From assembly GCA_029449245.1 (NCBI GenBank), contig JANATF010000013.1, positions 1,054,001 to 1,118,000 of the forward strand: a stretch of DNA of 64,000 nucleotides. The letters run 5' to 3'. The translations under genes and the position numbers were made by a program. Shown piece by piece: positions 28,249 to 37,678 of this stretch. The notes under the pieces were generated by a model that had not been told where the DNA came from, did no database searches, and saw only the letters and a program-made list of their open reading frames with translations. The number at the start of each line of letters is the position of its first letter. The first letter of the stretch is position 1. This DNA comes from Mortierella alpina. Lineage: Eukaryota > Mortierellomycota > Mortierellomycetes > Mortierellales > Mortierellaceae.

Positions 28249-28513
28249 TTTTCCAGTGCTGGCCGATGAGGAGAAAGGCAGGGTGAGTAATGAAGTTGCA
28301 TGATAAGAACGAACGTGGGAAATGAGAACAGTGGTTTTATTGCCAAGCGATTGTCTGCATTTACTTGTTTGTACGACCGCCGTTGCTTTGGCAAAGAAGA
28401 AGGTCTGAAAAAAAAACTACTGACCCTTGTGCGACCGCCGTGCAGACTGTGGTCCGCTGGGGCGCAAAATGGTGCACCAGGGGGACAGAAAGAGGGGTGG
28501 GTTCAGAGCTTCC

Positions 28514-29335
28514 TCAAATTTGGTCAGCCAACGGTGGCACGGCTCCAGTGGACACGATCATGTCGGACTTTAAGGGCGCAGATGCCAGAAGCCGTACAAC
28601 TCTCGGAAGAAGGGTCTTATCCCATATCCGATATCCCTCGTCGTCGAGATGCACATGATCCTCAAGCCGTTCTTTAGTCACCTCGGTCGGGGCGTTGCTC
28701 CAAAAGATCCTCTCCTCGCCAAGATTGGTATTCATCTCTGCGACCACCACCTTGATCATTTCATTTGCCTCGTCCACATATCTGTCCTCCACATCCTTTC
28801 TCTTGAAGATCTCGCACACCAGTGCGTTGCTCCCAGGGGCTATCATCAACAGAGCCTGGAGCAGCAGGCGGTACAAAGGAACATCAGAATGTCGAAGACC
28901 CTTCTTGCGCAAGTTGTTTGTCCCGACCATAACGACCCAGAGCTTGATCTGTCGCTTCTCGAGCAGCGTCGACATGAACGAGAGTCGATAAAGGACATTC
29001 TCAATCTTATCGCCTCCACAACCAGCGTTGAATAAGCCATCGAGCAGTGCGAGTCCTGTGCAGGCGCCTGTCGTCTTAAGTCGTTCGAGCATAGAGTCAC
29101 CAATGAGCACAGTGTCAATTGTGTCTTGAGTCTGACCATTGATCGTAGATCCTGGCGAAGCGACGTCTGACGTAGATATGAACTTTGCGAGGAGCTCAGG
29201 TTCGTGTATGTTGTGGTATGTATCATGAGAGCGCTCCTTGAAAACCATCGCCTCCTGTATAAGGTGCTTGAACGCCTCATGCGACATGCTCTGATTCTCG
29301 GGCAGTTCTTTCTCGCGGACTTTGTTTGGCGACAT
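28514..29335 (-). CDS. SGNH/GDSL esterase, PAF-acetylhydrolase IB-like
   Basis: Single-exon, 273-residue hydrolase of the SGNH fold, closest in pattern to the alpha1/alpha2 subunits of PAF-acetylhydrolase IB, which are cytosolic lipases/esterases. Block I is TVLIGDSMLERL (catalytic Ser), block II glycine NAGCGGDKIENVLYRL, block III VMVGTNNLRKKG (oxyanion Asn), and block V with catalytic Asp and His is LEDHVHLDDEGYRIWDK. The start is the ATG of MSPNKVREKELPE; the frame extends upstream only from a TTG through low-complexity sequence. No signal peptide or membrane segment. It lies between hydrolase paralogue B and the cytochrome b561 gene, all on the minus strand but separately spaced. Confidence 0.9.
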   Translation of the reverse strand: MSPNKVREKELPENQSMSHEAFKHLIQEAMVFKERSHDTYHNIHEPELLAKFISTSDVASPGSTINGQTQDTIDTVLIGDSMLERLKTTGACTGLALLDGLFNAGCGGDKIENVLYRLSFMSTLLEKRQIKLWVVMVGTNNLRKKGLRHSDVPLYRLLLQALLMIAPGSNALVCEIFKRKDVEDRYVDEANEMIKVVVAEMNTNLGEERIFWSNAPTEVTKERLEDHVHLDDEGYRIWDKTLLPRVVRLLASAPLKSDMIVSTGAVPPLADQI

Positions 29336-29622
29336 GGCAGTGTGTGAAGAAATAGCGGTGGGTGAGGAAAGGATACAAGCTTGTGAATAGGGACAAGGAC
29401 AAGGATAAACAGGACGTGACAGTGCATCACTTTGACTGAAAAATCTTTTTGTAGAACTGGGTGAAAAATAAGGTTGGTCGACCGGCCAATGGATCAATGG
29501 GTCAATGGGCAACCGACTCCAGGTCTAAACTATAAACCTATAGGCTATATACTGGTTGTGACCACCATGTCACCTCCGTGACAGGGCTACATCGATTTTG
29601 CAGAAACAAATACTCTTGCTTT

Positions 29623-31378
29623 TTATTTATCGTCTTGATTCACGCTCTTCACTTTTTCTATCCTCTTGTCCCTCCACCATTTGATGGCCGATCCCAACAC
29701 AAAGGCCGCAAGCAAGATGGAGACCCAAGCATCAAACAAGTACCAGACCGCCTCATGACCTGTTGGCCACCTACCATAGAGGACCAGGCCCAGGTACGTC
29801 TGATACAAGCCGACGATCAATACTGCATAGCCCCAAAGACGATGCATCCATGTCGTAATTACTAACCGCAGACGGGGTCTATCTACGCGGGAAATATCCC
29901 ACGTATGGAAGATGTAAATACCGACAACGACCTGAAGGACCAAAGCCACAGAGACAACAACCCCCAGCTCGGCATGTGTCGATGCAGAGACTGGAGGCGC
30001 ACCCTGAGGGGATATATAGGCGCCTGCGACGATGCAGACGATCGCTATGATTACAAAGAGAAATCCTGTGACCTGAAGAGGGCGGTGCCAACGGAAGACA
30101 TGGTGCAGATGTGAGAAGAACCGGATGAGAATCGCGCCAGTAGGGAAAATGAAGAGCCACGCAAGGGTCATCAGGATTCCTACAAATTCAAAATTATCGA
30201 TTGAAGATGTTAGTGTTTGCTTTTTGTTCTTAGTTGTTACACGAATCACAGCACTCGTAAATTCGAGAAACAAAAAAAAAAAGGACGGGGGGGGGGGGGG
30301 GGGGGCCGCTTACCATGGACTTGGATGAGGGTCCCATAAATATTCTCATCCTTAAGCATCTTTGCCAGTTCACTCTGTGTTGATCCGCTATTCATGGAAC
30401 CTCCCAGAGGTTGAGTTATAGTGTTGCTTGGATCGGAACTAGCGCCTTGTCGCCTCTGGATATTCAGCACTCCATTTCCCGTGAAAGCGTGCTGCGCGAT
30501 CTTGGCCTGTTGTGGGTTGCTGGATCCGGAGACTGCCTGCAGTCCAATCGCATAGATGACGTTGATAGAAGTGGCGGTTGACGCAACTGACGTGGTAGGG
30601 AGACTCAGGGGCCGTGAGTACGTACAGATGAAGTTTAAGCTGCCTGGAGTTAAGCCAGATTTGTTTTGCTGCACTTCGTAAGCCACGGTCTCGGTCAAGA
30701 TTGAGGGTTGGCCGTTATTTCTGGCGGAGCGCTGAGATATAACGGCGCCACTTCCTGTCAAACTTGGCCAGCAAATCTAACAGTATGGGACAGTGCGGAC
30801 GATGACGACGAGGGTGCAGATTGTGAGAACATTGCATAGTATCCAAATACCACGCAGAAAATGACATGAAATAGGAAGAAACTTACGGCTAAGTCATTGC
30901 CATCCATGCTCACAGAGTTGCCCCCCATGCCAAGACCGACCCACCCGACAGGCATCTTTGAGTAGAGTGAGAACTCGATCGTGTTTGTGTCCGCGGAAAA
31001 TATAGAGGCTGAGATGCACATATGAGCCGAGCATAGTTCCTGGGATTGCGTCTCAGCTGTCGCGAAGGAGAGAAACACTGTGGCTATACATATTTAGCCG
31101 AGCATGACCGTCAGTAAATGAGACATTTCGACTCGGCCATTGAGCCACAGCCCCGATTTTGAAAGATCTATGTAAAAGACCCTCCCTCCAACGATTTGAA
31201 AGACACCGCCCAGAAGGTGCAGGTCCAGAGCCATCACAGGCGAAGGAATGAGATCCGTCTCAGCCAGTTTCCCTCATAACACAGAAAAGTCGAGCTTTTT
31301 ACCTGACAGAATGAGTAGGAGGCAAAGCACGTAGGCTTTGCGGATGGAGTCGATGATTGACTTTGGAAAGACCATCAT
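29623..31378 (-). CDS. Secretory DOMON-cytochrome b561 oxidoreductase
   Basis: Predicted membrane haem protein that moves electrons across the membrane. DOMON-b561 (CDH-cytochrome/ferric-reductase-like) proteins are linked to ferric or ascorbate reduction. Exons 31303-31378, 30887-31083, 30314-30776 and 29623-30179 join in phase to 430 residues. The N-terminus MMVFPKSIIDS with YVLCLLLILSG is a signal peptide or anchor, split by intron 1. The DOMON part covers roughly residues 35-240 (SLYSKMPVGWVGLGMGG). The b561 part starts at QVHGILMTLAWLFIFPTGA and has further candidate haem His residues in FFSHLHHVFRWHR, THAELGVV and WMHRLWGYAVL, with five or six membrane helices. The C-terminus is basic (WWRDKRIEKVKSV). 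Intron 3 carries a 19-nt homopolymer. Electron partners are unknown. Confidence 0.88.
30287..30305 (+). repeat. Poly-G homopolymer in intron 3 of the b561 gene
   Basis: Nineteen consecutive G on the plus strand, a C-run in transcript sense, starting about 7 nt inside the donor of intron 3 and preceded by an A-run. The exact length may be a sequencing or assembly artefact. Confidence 0.85.
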
Positions 31379-31522
31379 TTATGGGAGTTTATGGATACGC
31401 TCCAGTTGGTCGTGGAGTTAAGGCGAGTAGCAGACCAGACAGAGGAAGGAAGAATGAAAGATTGGAAAGAGTACAAGACAAGAGAGAAGGGAGGTATATA
31501 AGACAAACGAACCCTGGCAGTC

Positions 31523-31712
31523 AAATCGGTCAAATCAGGGGTTCGGAGGCAGCAGCCCCTTGTGATCTTTCAGTTAGGATGAAAATTATGGTTTAAATAA
31601 TAAGTAAGGAAAGGCCGCTTCGAACGCACAAATCGGTCAAATCAAGGGGTTCGGAGGCAACAGCCCATGTTGATCTTTTTGCAGTAAGAAAAGACTGCTC
31701 TCGAACGCAAAC
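31523..31712 (+). repeat. Imperfect tandem duplication, unit about 105 nt
   Basis: The block AAATCGGTCAAATCA plus GGGGTTCGGAGGCA is present at 31523-31560 and again at 31630-31665. In both it is followed by a GATCTTT-containing AT-rich part and then a CGAACGCA-containing part (about 31619 and 31701). The two units have many point differences, so the duplication is not recent. It lies in the upstream region of the b561 gene. Confidence 0.6.
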
Positions 31713-31985
31713 AATGACACAGAGTGTCGTGAATCTGGGCAGGGCAAGGACAGGGGGCAGGGACAAGGGAAGTGGCAAAGCAGGATGGTTCAGGGTATGA
31801 TCAAGGATGTATTCAAGCTACTAGGTGAAGAACAATTATAGAGAGGGAACTACAGACTATATATACTAAACACTAAGCCCAGCGCACAATGCCGCTTTGG
31901 CTCATAGTCACCGGTCAGGACATAATTCAAGGCATTCAGTACAAAGGGGGCGCATGCCGACAAGGCATTAAAAGGCGAAATAAGG

Positions 31986-32021
31986 CTTGGCCTAGGATAC
32001 TACGCTTATCCTAGGGCCAAG
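31986..32021. repeat. Near-perfect 14-15 bp hairpin with 7-nt loop
   Basis: The left arm CTTGGCCTAGGATA and right arm TATCCTAGGGCCAAG are reverse complements apart from one extra G, separated by CTACGCT. It is strong enough to form a stable stem in RNA or a cruciform. It could be a terminator-like structure, a small mobile-element scar, or a protein-binding site. Confidence 0.65.
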
Positions 32022-32909
32022 TACGTGACACAGAGGGTGCTTTTCTGGAAGTGCGCATGAGCACAAGAGTTAAAGACTGGTTCGGGACGATGAGATAGAG
32101 TTAGCGCACCCCCTTGTGTTTATGGGCACAGGGAGAGAGATGCTTACAGTAGTACGGCACCTGGCCACTGTCTGTCCTCTTGATCAGCTGAAGAGAGTTC
32201 CCTGTTGCAGGCACAGGTTCATAGCATTTTTTTCATCGGGCATTTATAATGACAACGAGCATGGGATTGACGACGGGCAGAGAATGCGATGGTGATGAGA
32301 GGGCAAGGTTGAGTTATGAGAACTTAGAAAATGGGAGGGAAGGAGGAGTGGTATCAGCAACAATGGAGCGGAGAAGTGCTTGCAGTAGAACGGCTGATGG
32401 AATAACTATAAAGACATGATTGCAGGCAATTTGTATGCTGGTAGTGAACAGCGAAGTTACAAAAGAGGTGGATGCGTGTATCGGTGTATATACTGTCGGA
32501 TCAGAACGTCTGTGCAGGCAACTACCCCCCTTCATATACAAACATATCTGAAGAAGTGTGGCATGAACGCGTATCTTGTGAAACTGAACCGTGCACTCTG
32601 TTTCAAAGAGCAGTCCTCATGAAGACTTCAACATTAGCCTCGACGAAGACAATGATCCAGGTACAGGTCTTTTTTGACTTCCCTCCAGTTCCCCTTGGAC
32701 ATTTTGTCGCCCCTCCCCCCCATCTTTTTCTTTTTCACTTCCGCACCCTCCCTATTTCTGCATCCTCTGTGTTCTTTCTTTCCCTGCCCTTTCTTTTCTC
32801 TGCCCTTTCTATTCCTACCTCTCTCTCCCTGCCTTCGATGTCCATTTATCCTCTGTTCTCGTGGAATACCTAAGTGGGGATACTCTTTTTTTACGGCGAC
32901 CTTTCTCCT

Positions 32910-32936
32910 TATATAAAGAGGTCGTACCAACCCAGC
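32910..32936 (+). promoter_or_regulatory. Repeated core promoter module, copy 1
   Basis: TATATAAAGAGGTCGTACC is followed by AACCCAGC, then a C/A-rich leader with CTCGCTTCAAGAACCT. It shares position-by-position similarity with the modules at 34303 and 33641 (minus). An upstream T-run precedes it. No long ORF follows. Confidence 0.5.
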
Positions 32937-33640
32937 CTTTTACCCACACCGATACACAGCTAGCCCTCGCTTCAAGAACCTAATATTGCAAGAACACTTT
33001 CGGCGCCCTCAAAGCAACTCCAAGAACTTTCACTTCCATTGTGAGAGCAGAAATCCTGAATCAAGAGGGATCCTTCTCCAGAGCCAGCTTCCAGATTAAC
33101 CACGTAGAAAATGGCTTTCAAGATGATGATTGTGGCACACCAAATTCTGGTCACTCAAAAAAAATGATCCAGGCACATTGCTATCGAGTCATCGCAGTTC
33201 ATGAAACAGCTCTTAAATGAGGTCAAATCTGCAACAGCAATGCAATGTTCATGAAGGGAAGAGCAACTAGAATCTTGGTAAAGACCAAGACTTTCTTAAG
33301 AGATCTCCCAGTAGTGGACAAAGAGATTTCAGCAAAACAACACTGTAACTCTTTCAGCGTGGTCTTGAAAGTTTTTTGGTATAAAACTTATGCGAGTCAG
33401 TTTACAGGTGTATGTGCGGTTTTCGCTGGTGTTCTTGTATATGTTTTCCTGAGCGATCTTGTTTGGAAGTTGTAGCGGTCCTGCACTACTTGAGAGAGTC
33501 AAGCAAGAGTGATCGTTCCTGCAGCGGCTCTTAGGGCGGTGTTTACGATGATGGTTCCTGCAATAGTTGTTGCAAGCGTTGTGAGTGCAGTTGCAAATCG
33601 AGGGTCTTGAGGTAGGATCAGGTGTGCGTGGGTGCATTAT

Positions 33641-33667
33641 GCTGGGCCGGCGCGACCTCTATATAGT
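33641..33667 (-). promoter_or_regulatory. Repeated core promoter module, copy 2 (inverted)
   Basis: Minus-strand TATATAGAGGTCGCGCC is followed by GGCCCAGC and a leader with CCTACCTCAAGACCCT. It matches copies 1 and 3 in the TATA box, the GTCG block, the CCCAGC block and the CTCAAGA-type leader word. It points towards copy 1 (convergent) and away from copy 3 (divergent). Confidence 0.5.
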
Positions 33668-33998
33668 GCAGAGAATAAAGGATGAGGAGGATACCAAAAA
33701 TTTGAGGGGATACAAGTGAAAACAAGACACATGTACTGCACCTGCCTTGGTTCTTGGTTTCTCTTGAATCTTTGGTTCTTTCGTCACTCTTACCACTTGC
33801 CCTTGATTCAACGTGCTCGCAAGTTTTCTTCCTTCCCCTTGACTTGTTTTCCCACTTGCCTTTGATCTTTCTTACTCCTTCTCGTCTCGTCGTGCTTTGA
33901 TCGTCCGATGCCTTTCTTTCTAAATACACCCTGTCGTTAGACAACCCTCTTTCTGGTTTATAATGCATTCCCTTGATCTTTTGGATGCGGTTTCCTTA

Positions 33999-34165
33999 GA
34001 GATCTCGCCAGAAAGTCATCGACCTGATATAATTCTTGAAATATTTTGCCCGATTCGGTCACCCTCATGGCCACATTCAACGATCATCGGTGATGTGCAC
34101 TATATTCAATCACCACTTCAGTGATCAAATATTATATTGGGTCGATGATTCTCTGGCGAGACCTC
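33999..34165. mobile_element. MITE-like element with TA target duplication
   Basis: Terminal inverted repeats of about 36 nt: the left end begins GAGATCTCGCCAGAAAGTC, and the right end, read in reverse complement, begins GAGGTCTCGCCAGAGAATC. Both continue with ATCGACC and end near ATATAAT, with about five mismatches. The ends are flanked by TA on both sides, the target duplication of Tc1/mariner-type elements. The 95-nt interior has a further short palindrome around the GATCATCGGTGATG region and no coding capacity. It sits between promoter copies 2 and 3. Confidence 0.65.
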
Positions 34166-34302
34166 TATCAGCTTTTTCCATCACCGTGCCCTTGATCTCA
34201 TATTTTTAGCCCAAAAGAGGGCGTGTCCCTGAAGGAAAACTTTCTCTTTCCATGTCTATATGGTAGACCTTGACTTAGTATTTCCACACTCTTCACGCAA
34301 AG

Positions 34303-34329
34303 TATATAAAGACGTCGCACCCACCCAGC
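34303..34329 (+). promoter_or_regulatory. Repeated core promoter module, copy 3
   Basis: TATATAAAGACGTCGCACC is followed by CACCCAGC, then a leader with CCTACTTTAAGCCTT. It lies about 320 nt upstream of the Cys-rich ORF that it may have driven. It is close to copies 1 and 2 across the TATA-GTCG-CCCAGC block. Confidence 0.5.
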
Positions 34330-34623
34330 ATCCCGCACGAACATCAACACACATCATATCCTACTTTAAGCCTTAAGGCCTGTGACCAACAGTTTAAACA
34401 CTCGCAACAACTAAAACCTCTACCACACCAGACACCCCTGAATTCTTGACCTGGCTTTGGTAATCTACATAACGGCCTTCATGACCATCCTTAATGTGGC
34501 AATATTTATTTTTTCATAACTGACATATTTACTTGCTCTATCTGACATTCCACGTCTTCGATGGTGTGCTGAAGATGTTAAAGTGATTCTGTATCCTTGT
34601 ATCGCGTTAATAATGAATCTCAG

Positions 34624-35012
34624 TGCTGCCCTTGCACAAACCGCTTGGAAGTGGGAGTGGCAAAGGTGGACTTGGTAGACTTGATAGACTTGGTGAAATT
34701 GGTGGACTTGATGGACTTGGTGGACTTATTATCCCTCCTCTTGAAGATGCAGGTGGATTTAGACCTGGGCTCTGTAATCAAACAAGGCTTATGGTCTGCA
34801 ACAAGTGGTCCAACCAATTTAGTAAAGGAGGGACCACCGATGCGTTTGGGTGTCATTGCCTTTCAGGCGGAGGCGTCAGATGCTTGTGGAAACTCATCTA
34901 TCAAAATGGACATATTGATATAGAGTGCACAGGGAAAGAGTCAAGTTCTTGTGTCGAACATCCCAATATTACGGACTGTGGAGATAGGGGATGCTTCATG
35001 AAGAAACCTTAG
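34624..35012 (+). pseudogene. Cys-rich secreted-type protein, 3' part, start not found
   Basis: Not a recognised family. From a possible acceptor (AATCTCAG at 34616-34623) the frame encodes a Gly/Leu/Asp repeat (GGLGRLDRLGEIGG) made by 9-nt tandem repeats. A compact domain with nine Cys follows (LCNQTRLMVC, FGCHCLSGGGVRCLW, IECTGKESSSCVEH, TDCGDRGCFMKKP) and then the stop. An in-frame stop lies at 34614. None of the ATGs after the TATA box at 34303 opens a frame that can reach this exon without an intron I can identify. It therefore looks like the last exon of a small secreted protein gene or a dying copy of one. The Cys spacing would suit an extracellular, disulfide-bonded protein. Confidence 0.35.
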
Positions 35013-35232
35013 AACTAATAAGATGTTGGACAACTCGTGCATCCAAACATTGATGCCCACTGTTGTTATGCTGCATGCAATTCTAATGCGCAGGATGACC
35101 ATCCTCAAAGTGCATGGCGGGCAAATTTCATCCCAGATTCTATCATTTGAGTTGTTGCCCAACAAAAGAAATATCAAATCATGGTCGACGATGTCGCCTT
35201 TATTTGCGCGGTAAAAATCCCTTGCAAGGTGT

Positions 35233-37093
35233 CTATTCCTTACGCTTGAACTCCACTGGGAAGGTAACATCAATCACAACGGAGTCGACACGGTTATCTG
35301 TCGCTGTCTTGAATGTGGCAATTGTCTTCATGTTGGTTGTGACGTCCTCGAGCTGAGCCGTGAATGCATCGAAATGATAGGGCTCCAAGGTGGATCGAAA
35401 GCGGATCACTTCAAGTACGAGGGTTTCCTTTCCGTCCTGGCTCTTCTCCAGTGTGACGGACGCGTCTCCATAGACCAGATGGGAGTACACACCGACGTAT
35501 TCTTGCAGCGGGTGGGTGGGAGGCTGGTTAGGGATGCGTTCGGGTACCACCCCTGTGCCATTGCGCGAGTTGGCAACTGCTTGGTAGGACATCTCCGCCG
35601 CCTTAAGAGCCATATCAGGAAGCCAGTTATAGGTTTTGGGCAGATCCAAAAGCTCGTCCGCGACATGCTGGAAAATATTGGTGCCAGGATCACTGTACAT
35701 GAGGTTGCACAAGTGGGCTACGACGAGGTCATCGTCAGGGAACATAGCCAGATTAGCAGTGAATCCGCCCGTTGCGCCATCTGCAGATGATCCAAGAAGT
35801 AAAAGAGGTCTCTATATTAGCGAGGACTTCATGTGCAACAGAGGATATAAGTGCTACATACTTATTATATCCTTCAAATGTAGATGGGTACTTACTGTGC
35901 CAGTAAACCTGTCGTCCTTTGTAAGTGTGTAGCATCCAACCGAGACCATAAGTCAGCGCCGAGGTGGATTCAGGAGCAGTGGCAGGTCCCCCGACGATGG
36001 AATGTGCTGTGAGGAGCTGTTGAACACTCGACTTGTTCAGGACTTGCTTTCCGTTCAGTTCACCCTCCTTCATGATGGCTCTGCCGTACTTGACCATGTC
36101 AAAGACATTGGAATAGATGGCTCCAGAAGGGGCACCTGCTGCATACAATATCTCCTCTAGCTCTCTTGGCCTGGCGTTGCCTTTTTGCGCATCCTCGAGT
36201 GATAGTGCGGAGAAGGGGATGGCGTGATTGCTGGTTCGATTCCTCATCTCGACTGGTGAAAAGCCAGTGTTGTTCAAACCGAGAGGGTTGATAACCCTCT
36301 CTCGGACGACGTCCTCGTACGACATGCCAGCGACGCGAGCCGCTGCTTCACCTGCGGCTGCATACTGAGCATTGCTATAATTCATCGTGCTCTTGAGCTT
36401 GGACTGCATGTCGATGTGCCTAATACGCTTCAAAGGCTCGATTCTTGACTCAGAGGACCTGTAAAAAACGAGATCAGCTTTCCTGCCCAAATCCTAGTGA
36501 AACGCACAGTGCATAGAGATCAACAATCAGTCTGTCAGGCAAATAAAATAAGTCATCCACGCTTCTCTGTTTAAGCATTACCGTGCGGTGAGAAAGTAGG
36601 TCGACAAAGGTCAATTGCGAGGTCAGGACCGGGTCCTTGTATTGGAATTCTGGAAGATATTTGTTCACGGGCGTCGTGTCCCAGTCAAGTTTCCCCTCTG
36701 CGACCATCTCGCCAATGGCGGCGGCAGTGAAGGACTTGGTCACGGACCCAATGGGTTGCAAAGTCTGTATATGATACACAAAAAATTTGTCCTGTTTTGT
36801 AAGAAAAGGTTTCCGATGACTTAGGAAAATGGACAACAAAAAAATGACTGTGCAGAGCACTGTCTTCTTACCGAGGCCTTGTATTCATCGCCCTGCGCAT
36901 TTCGCTTGCCAAAGCCTTCAGCAAAAATGACTTCGCCCTTGTAGAGAACGGCCACAGACAGTCCAGGAATTCCGAGCTGAAGCCTGGTCTTTTCGATGGT
37001 GGCGTGCAAATCAGCCAAGGGTGCCTTTGCACCAAGGACATGGTACAGACCTGAAAGCTGTAATGTCGCGAAAAGCACATAAGAGAAGTGCAT
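35233..37093 (-). CDS. Beta-lactamase-fold serine hydrolase, paralogue C (secreted)
   Basis: Third member of the family. Exons 36872-37093, 36582-36764, 35896-36493 and 35233-35780 join in phase to 516 residues. Unlike A and B, it opens with a signal peptide (MHFSYVLFATLQLSGLYHVL, then GAKAP), so this copy should enter the secretory pathway. Motif 1 is GSVTKSFTAAAIGEM, motif 2 NYSNAQYAAAGE, and motif 3 the spliced WHNGATGGFTANLAMF, the best-preserved third motif of the set. The C-terminal domain starts at FPDDDLVVAHLCN and includes PLQEYVGVYSHLVYG. Intron positions match A and B exactly. It is more diverged from A and B than they are from each other. Confidence 0.9.
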
Positions 37094-37188
37094 GATGAGA
37101 AAGGAGTTGATGGGTGCAGGCAAAGGTGATGCGTGGGTGATATTAGAATTGTTGGTTTGGAAGTATAAGGTCGATCCACACCTCAAGT

Positions 37189-37195
37189 CTTTATA
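37189..37195 (-). promoter_or_regulatory. TATA box of hydrolase paralogue C
   Basis: Minus-strand GATATAAAGACTTGAGG lies about 96-102 nt upstream of the signal-peptide ATG at 37093. Confidence 0.5.
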
Positions 37196-37678
37196 TCTCG
37201 CAGCCGGACCGCACTGTGCACTACAGCCATACTTGTAGTAAGGAGTCAGAAGTGCATAGGAAATACAAAAGAGGCATTGCCAAACTCCGACGACGCCAAG
37301 CACCGACTATGATCTCCAGCTGCAGCTGGAAACAGCCCATGGTGTAGATCATCTGGGCCAGGGCTGTATAAATTTGGGCGCTCAATGTATCAGGTCAGGT
37401 GAAATACGCGGCAGGCGGTAATGACGCTGCCTCTTTTGCTGGTCCTCCACCCAGCACTGACCTGGCTTTGTCACTGATCCCAGTTGATAAAAAGGCTGAA
37501 GCAGTGCGTTGGGAAGGAGGTATGAGCCGATTGCTATTGACTGCGTGTGCCTCAAAACTTAAAAAATTTCGACGATCTCTGCAAGCTAGACTGCGCTGCT
37601 CTGTTCGTGAGCCGTCAGGGAGCCCATCAAGACATTGCCGGGACCAGGAAACTAAAATAGACCGTGGGAGATATAGCT
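37196..37678. other. Intergenic, nothing recognisable
   Basis: About 480 nt between the paralogue C promoter and the stop of the tail-anchored protein gene. The open frames present are antisense to each other and lack a start context or motif. Confidence 0.5.

Larger units (their letters stand above)
31713..34623. other. Non-coding stretch with repeated promoter-like elements
   Basis: About 2.9 kb without a confident coding gene. It contains a perfect hairpin (31986), a CT-rich block (32660-32840), three related TATA-plus-leader modules (32910 plus, 33641 minus, 34303 plus) and a MITE-like element (33999). After the first module a short ATG frame at 33111 encodes only MAFKMMIVAHQILVTQKK. The frame after the minus-strand module is low-complexity and begins too close to the TATA box. 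These could be small genes I cannot assemble, or promoters of non-coding or dead genes. Confidence 0.5.

Noticed and set aside
33329-33637. Minus ATG frame of 102 codons rich in Cys, Asn and His after promoter copy 2
   Set aside because: The ATG lies within about 30 nt of the TATA box, so it is at or before the likely transcription start. No signal peptide is present. Left as possible leader sequence.
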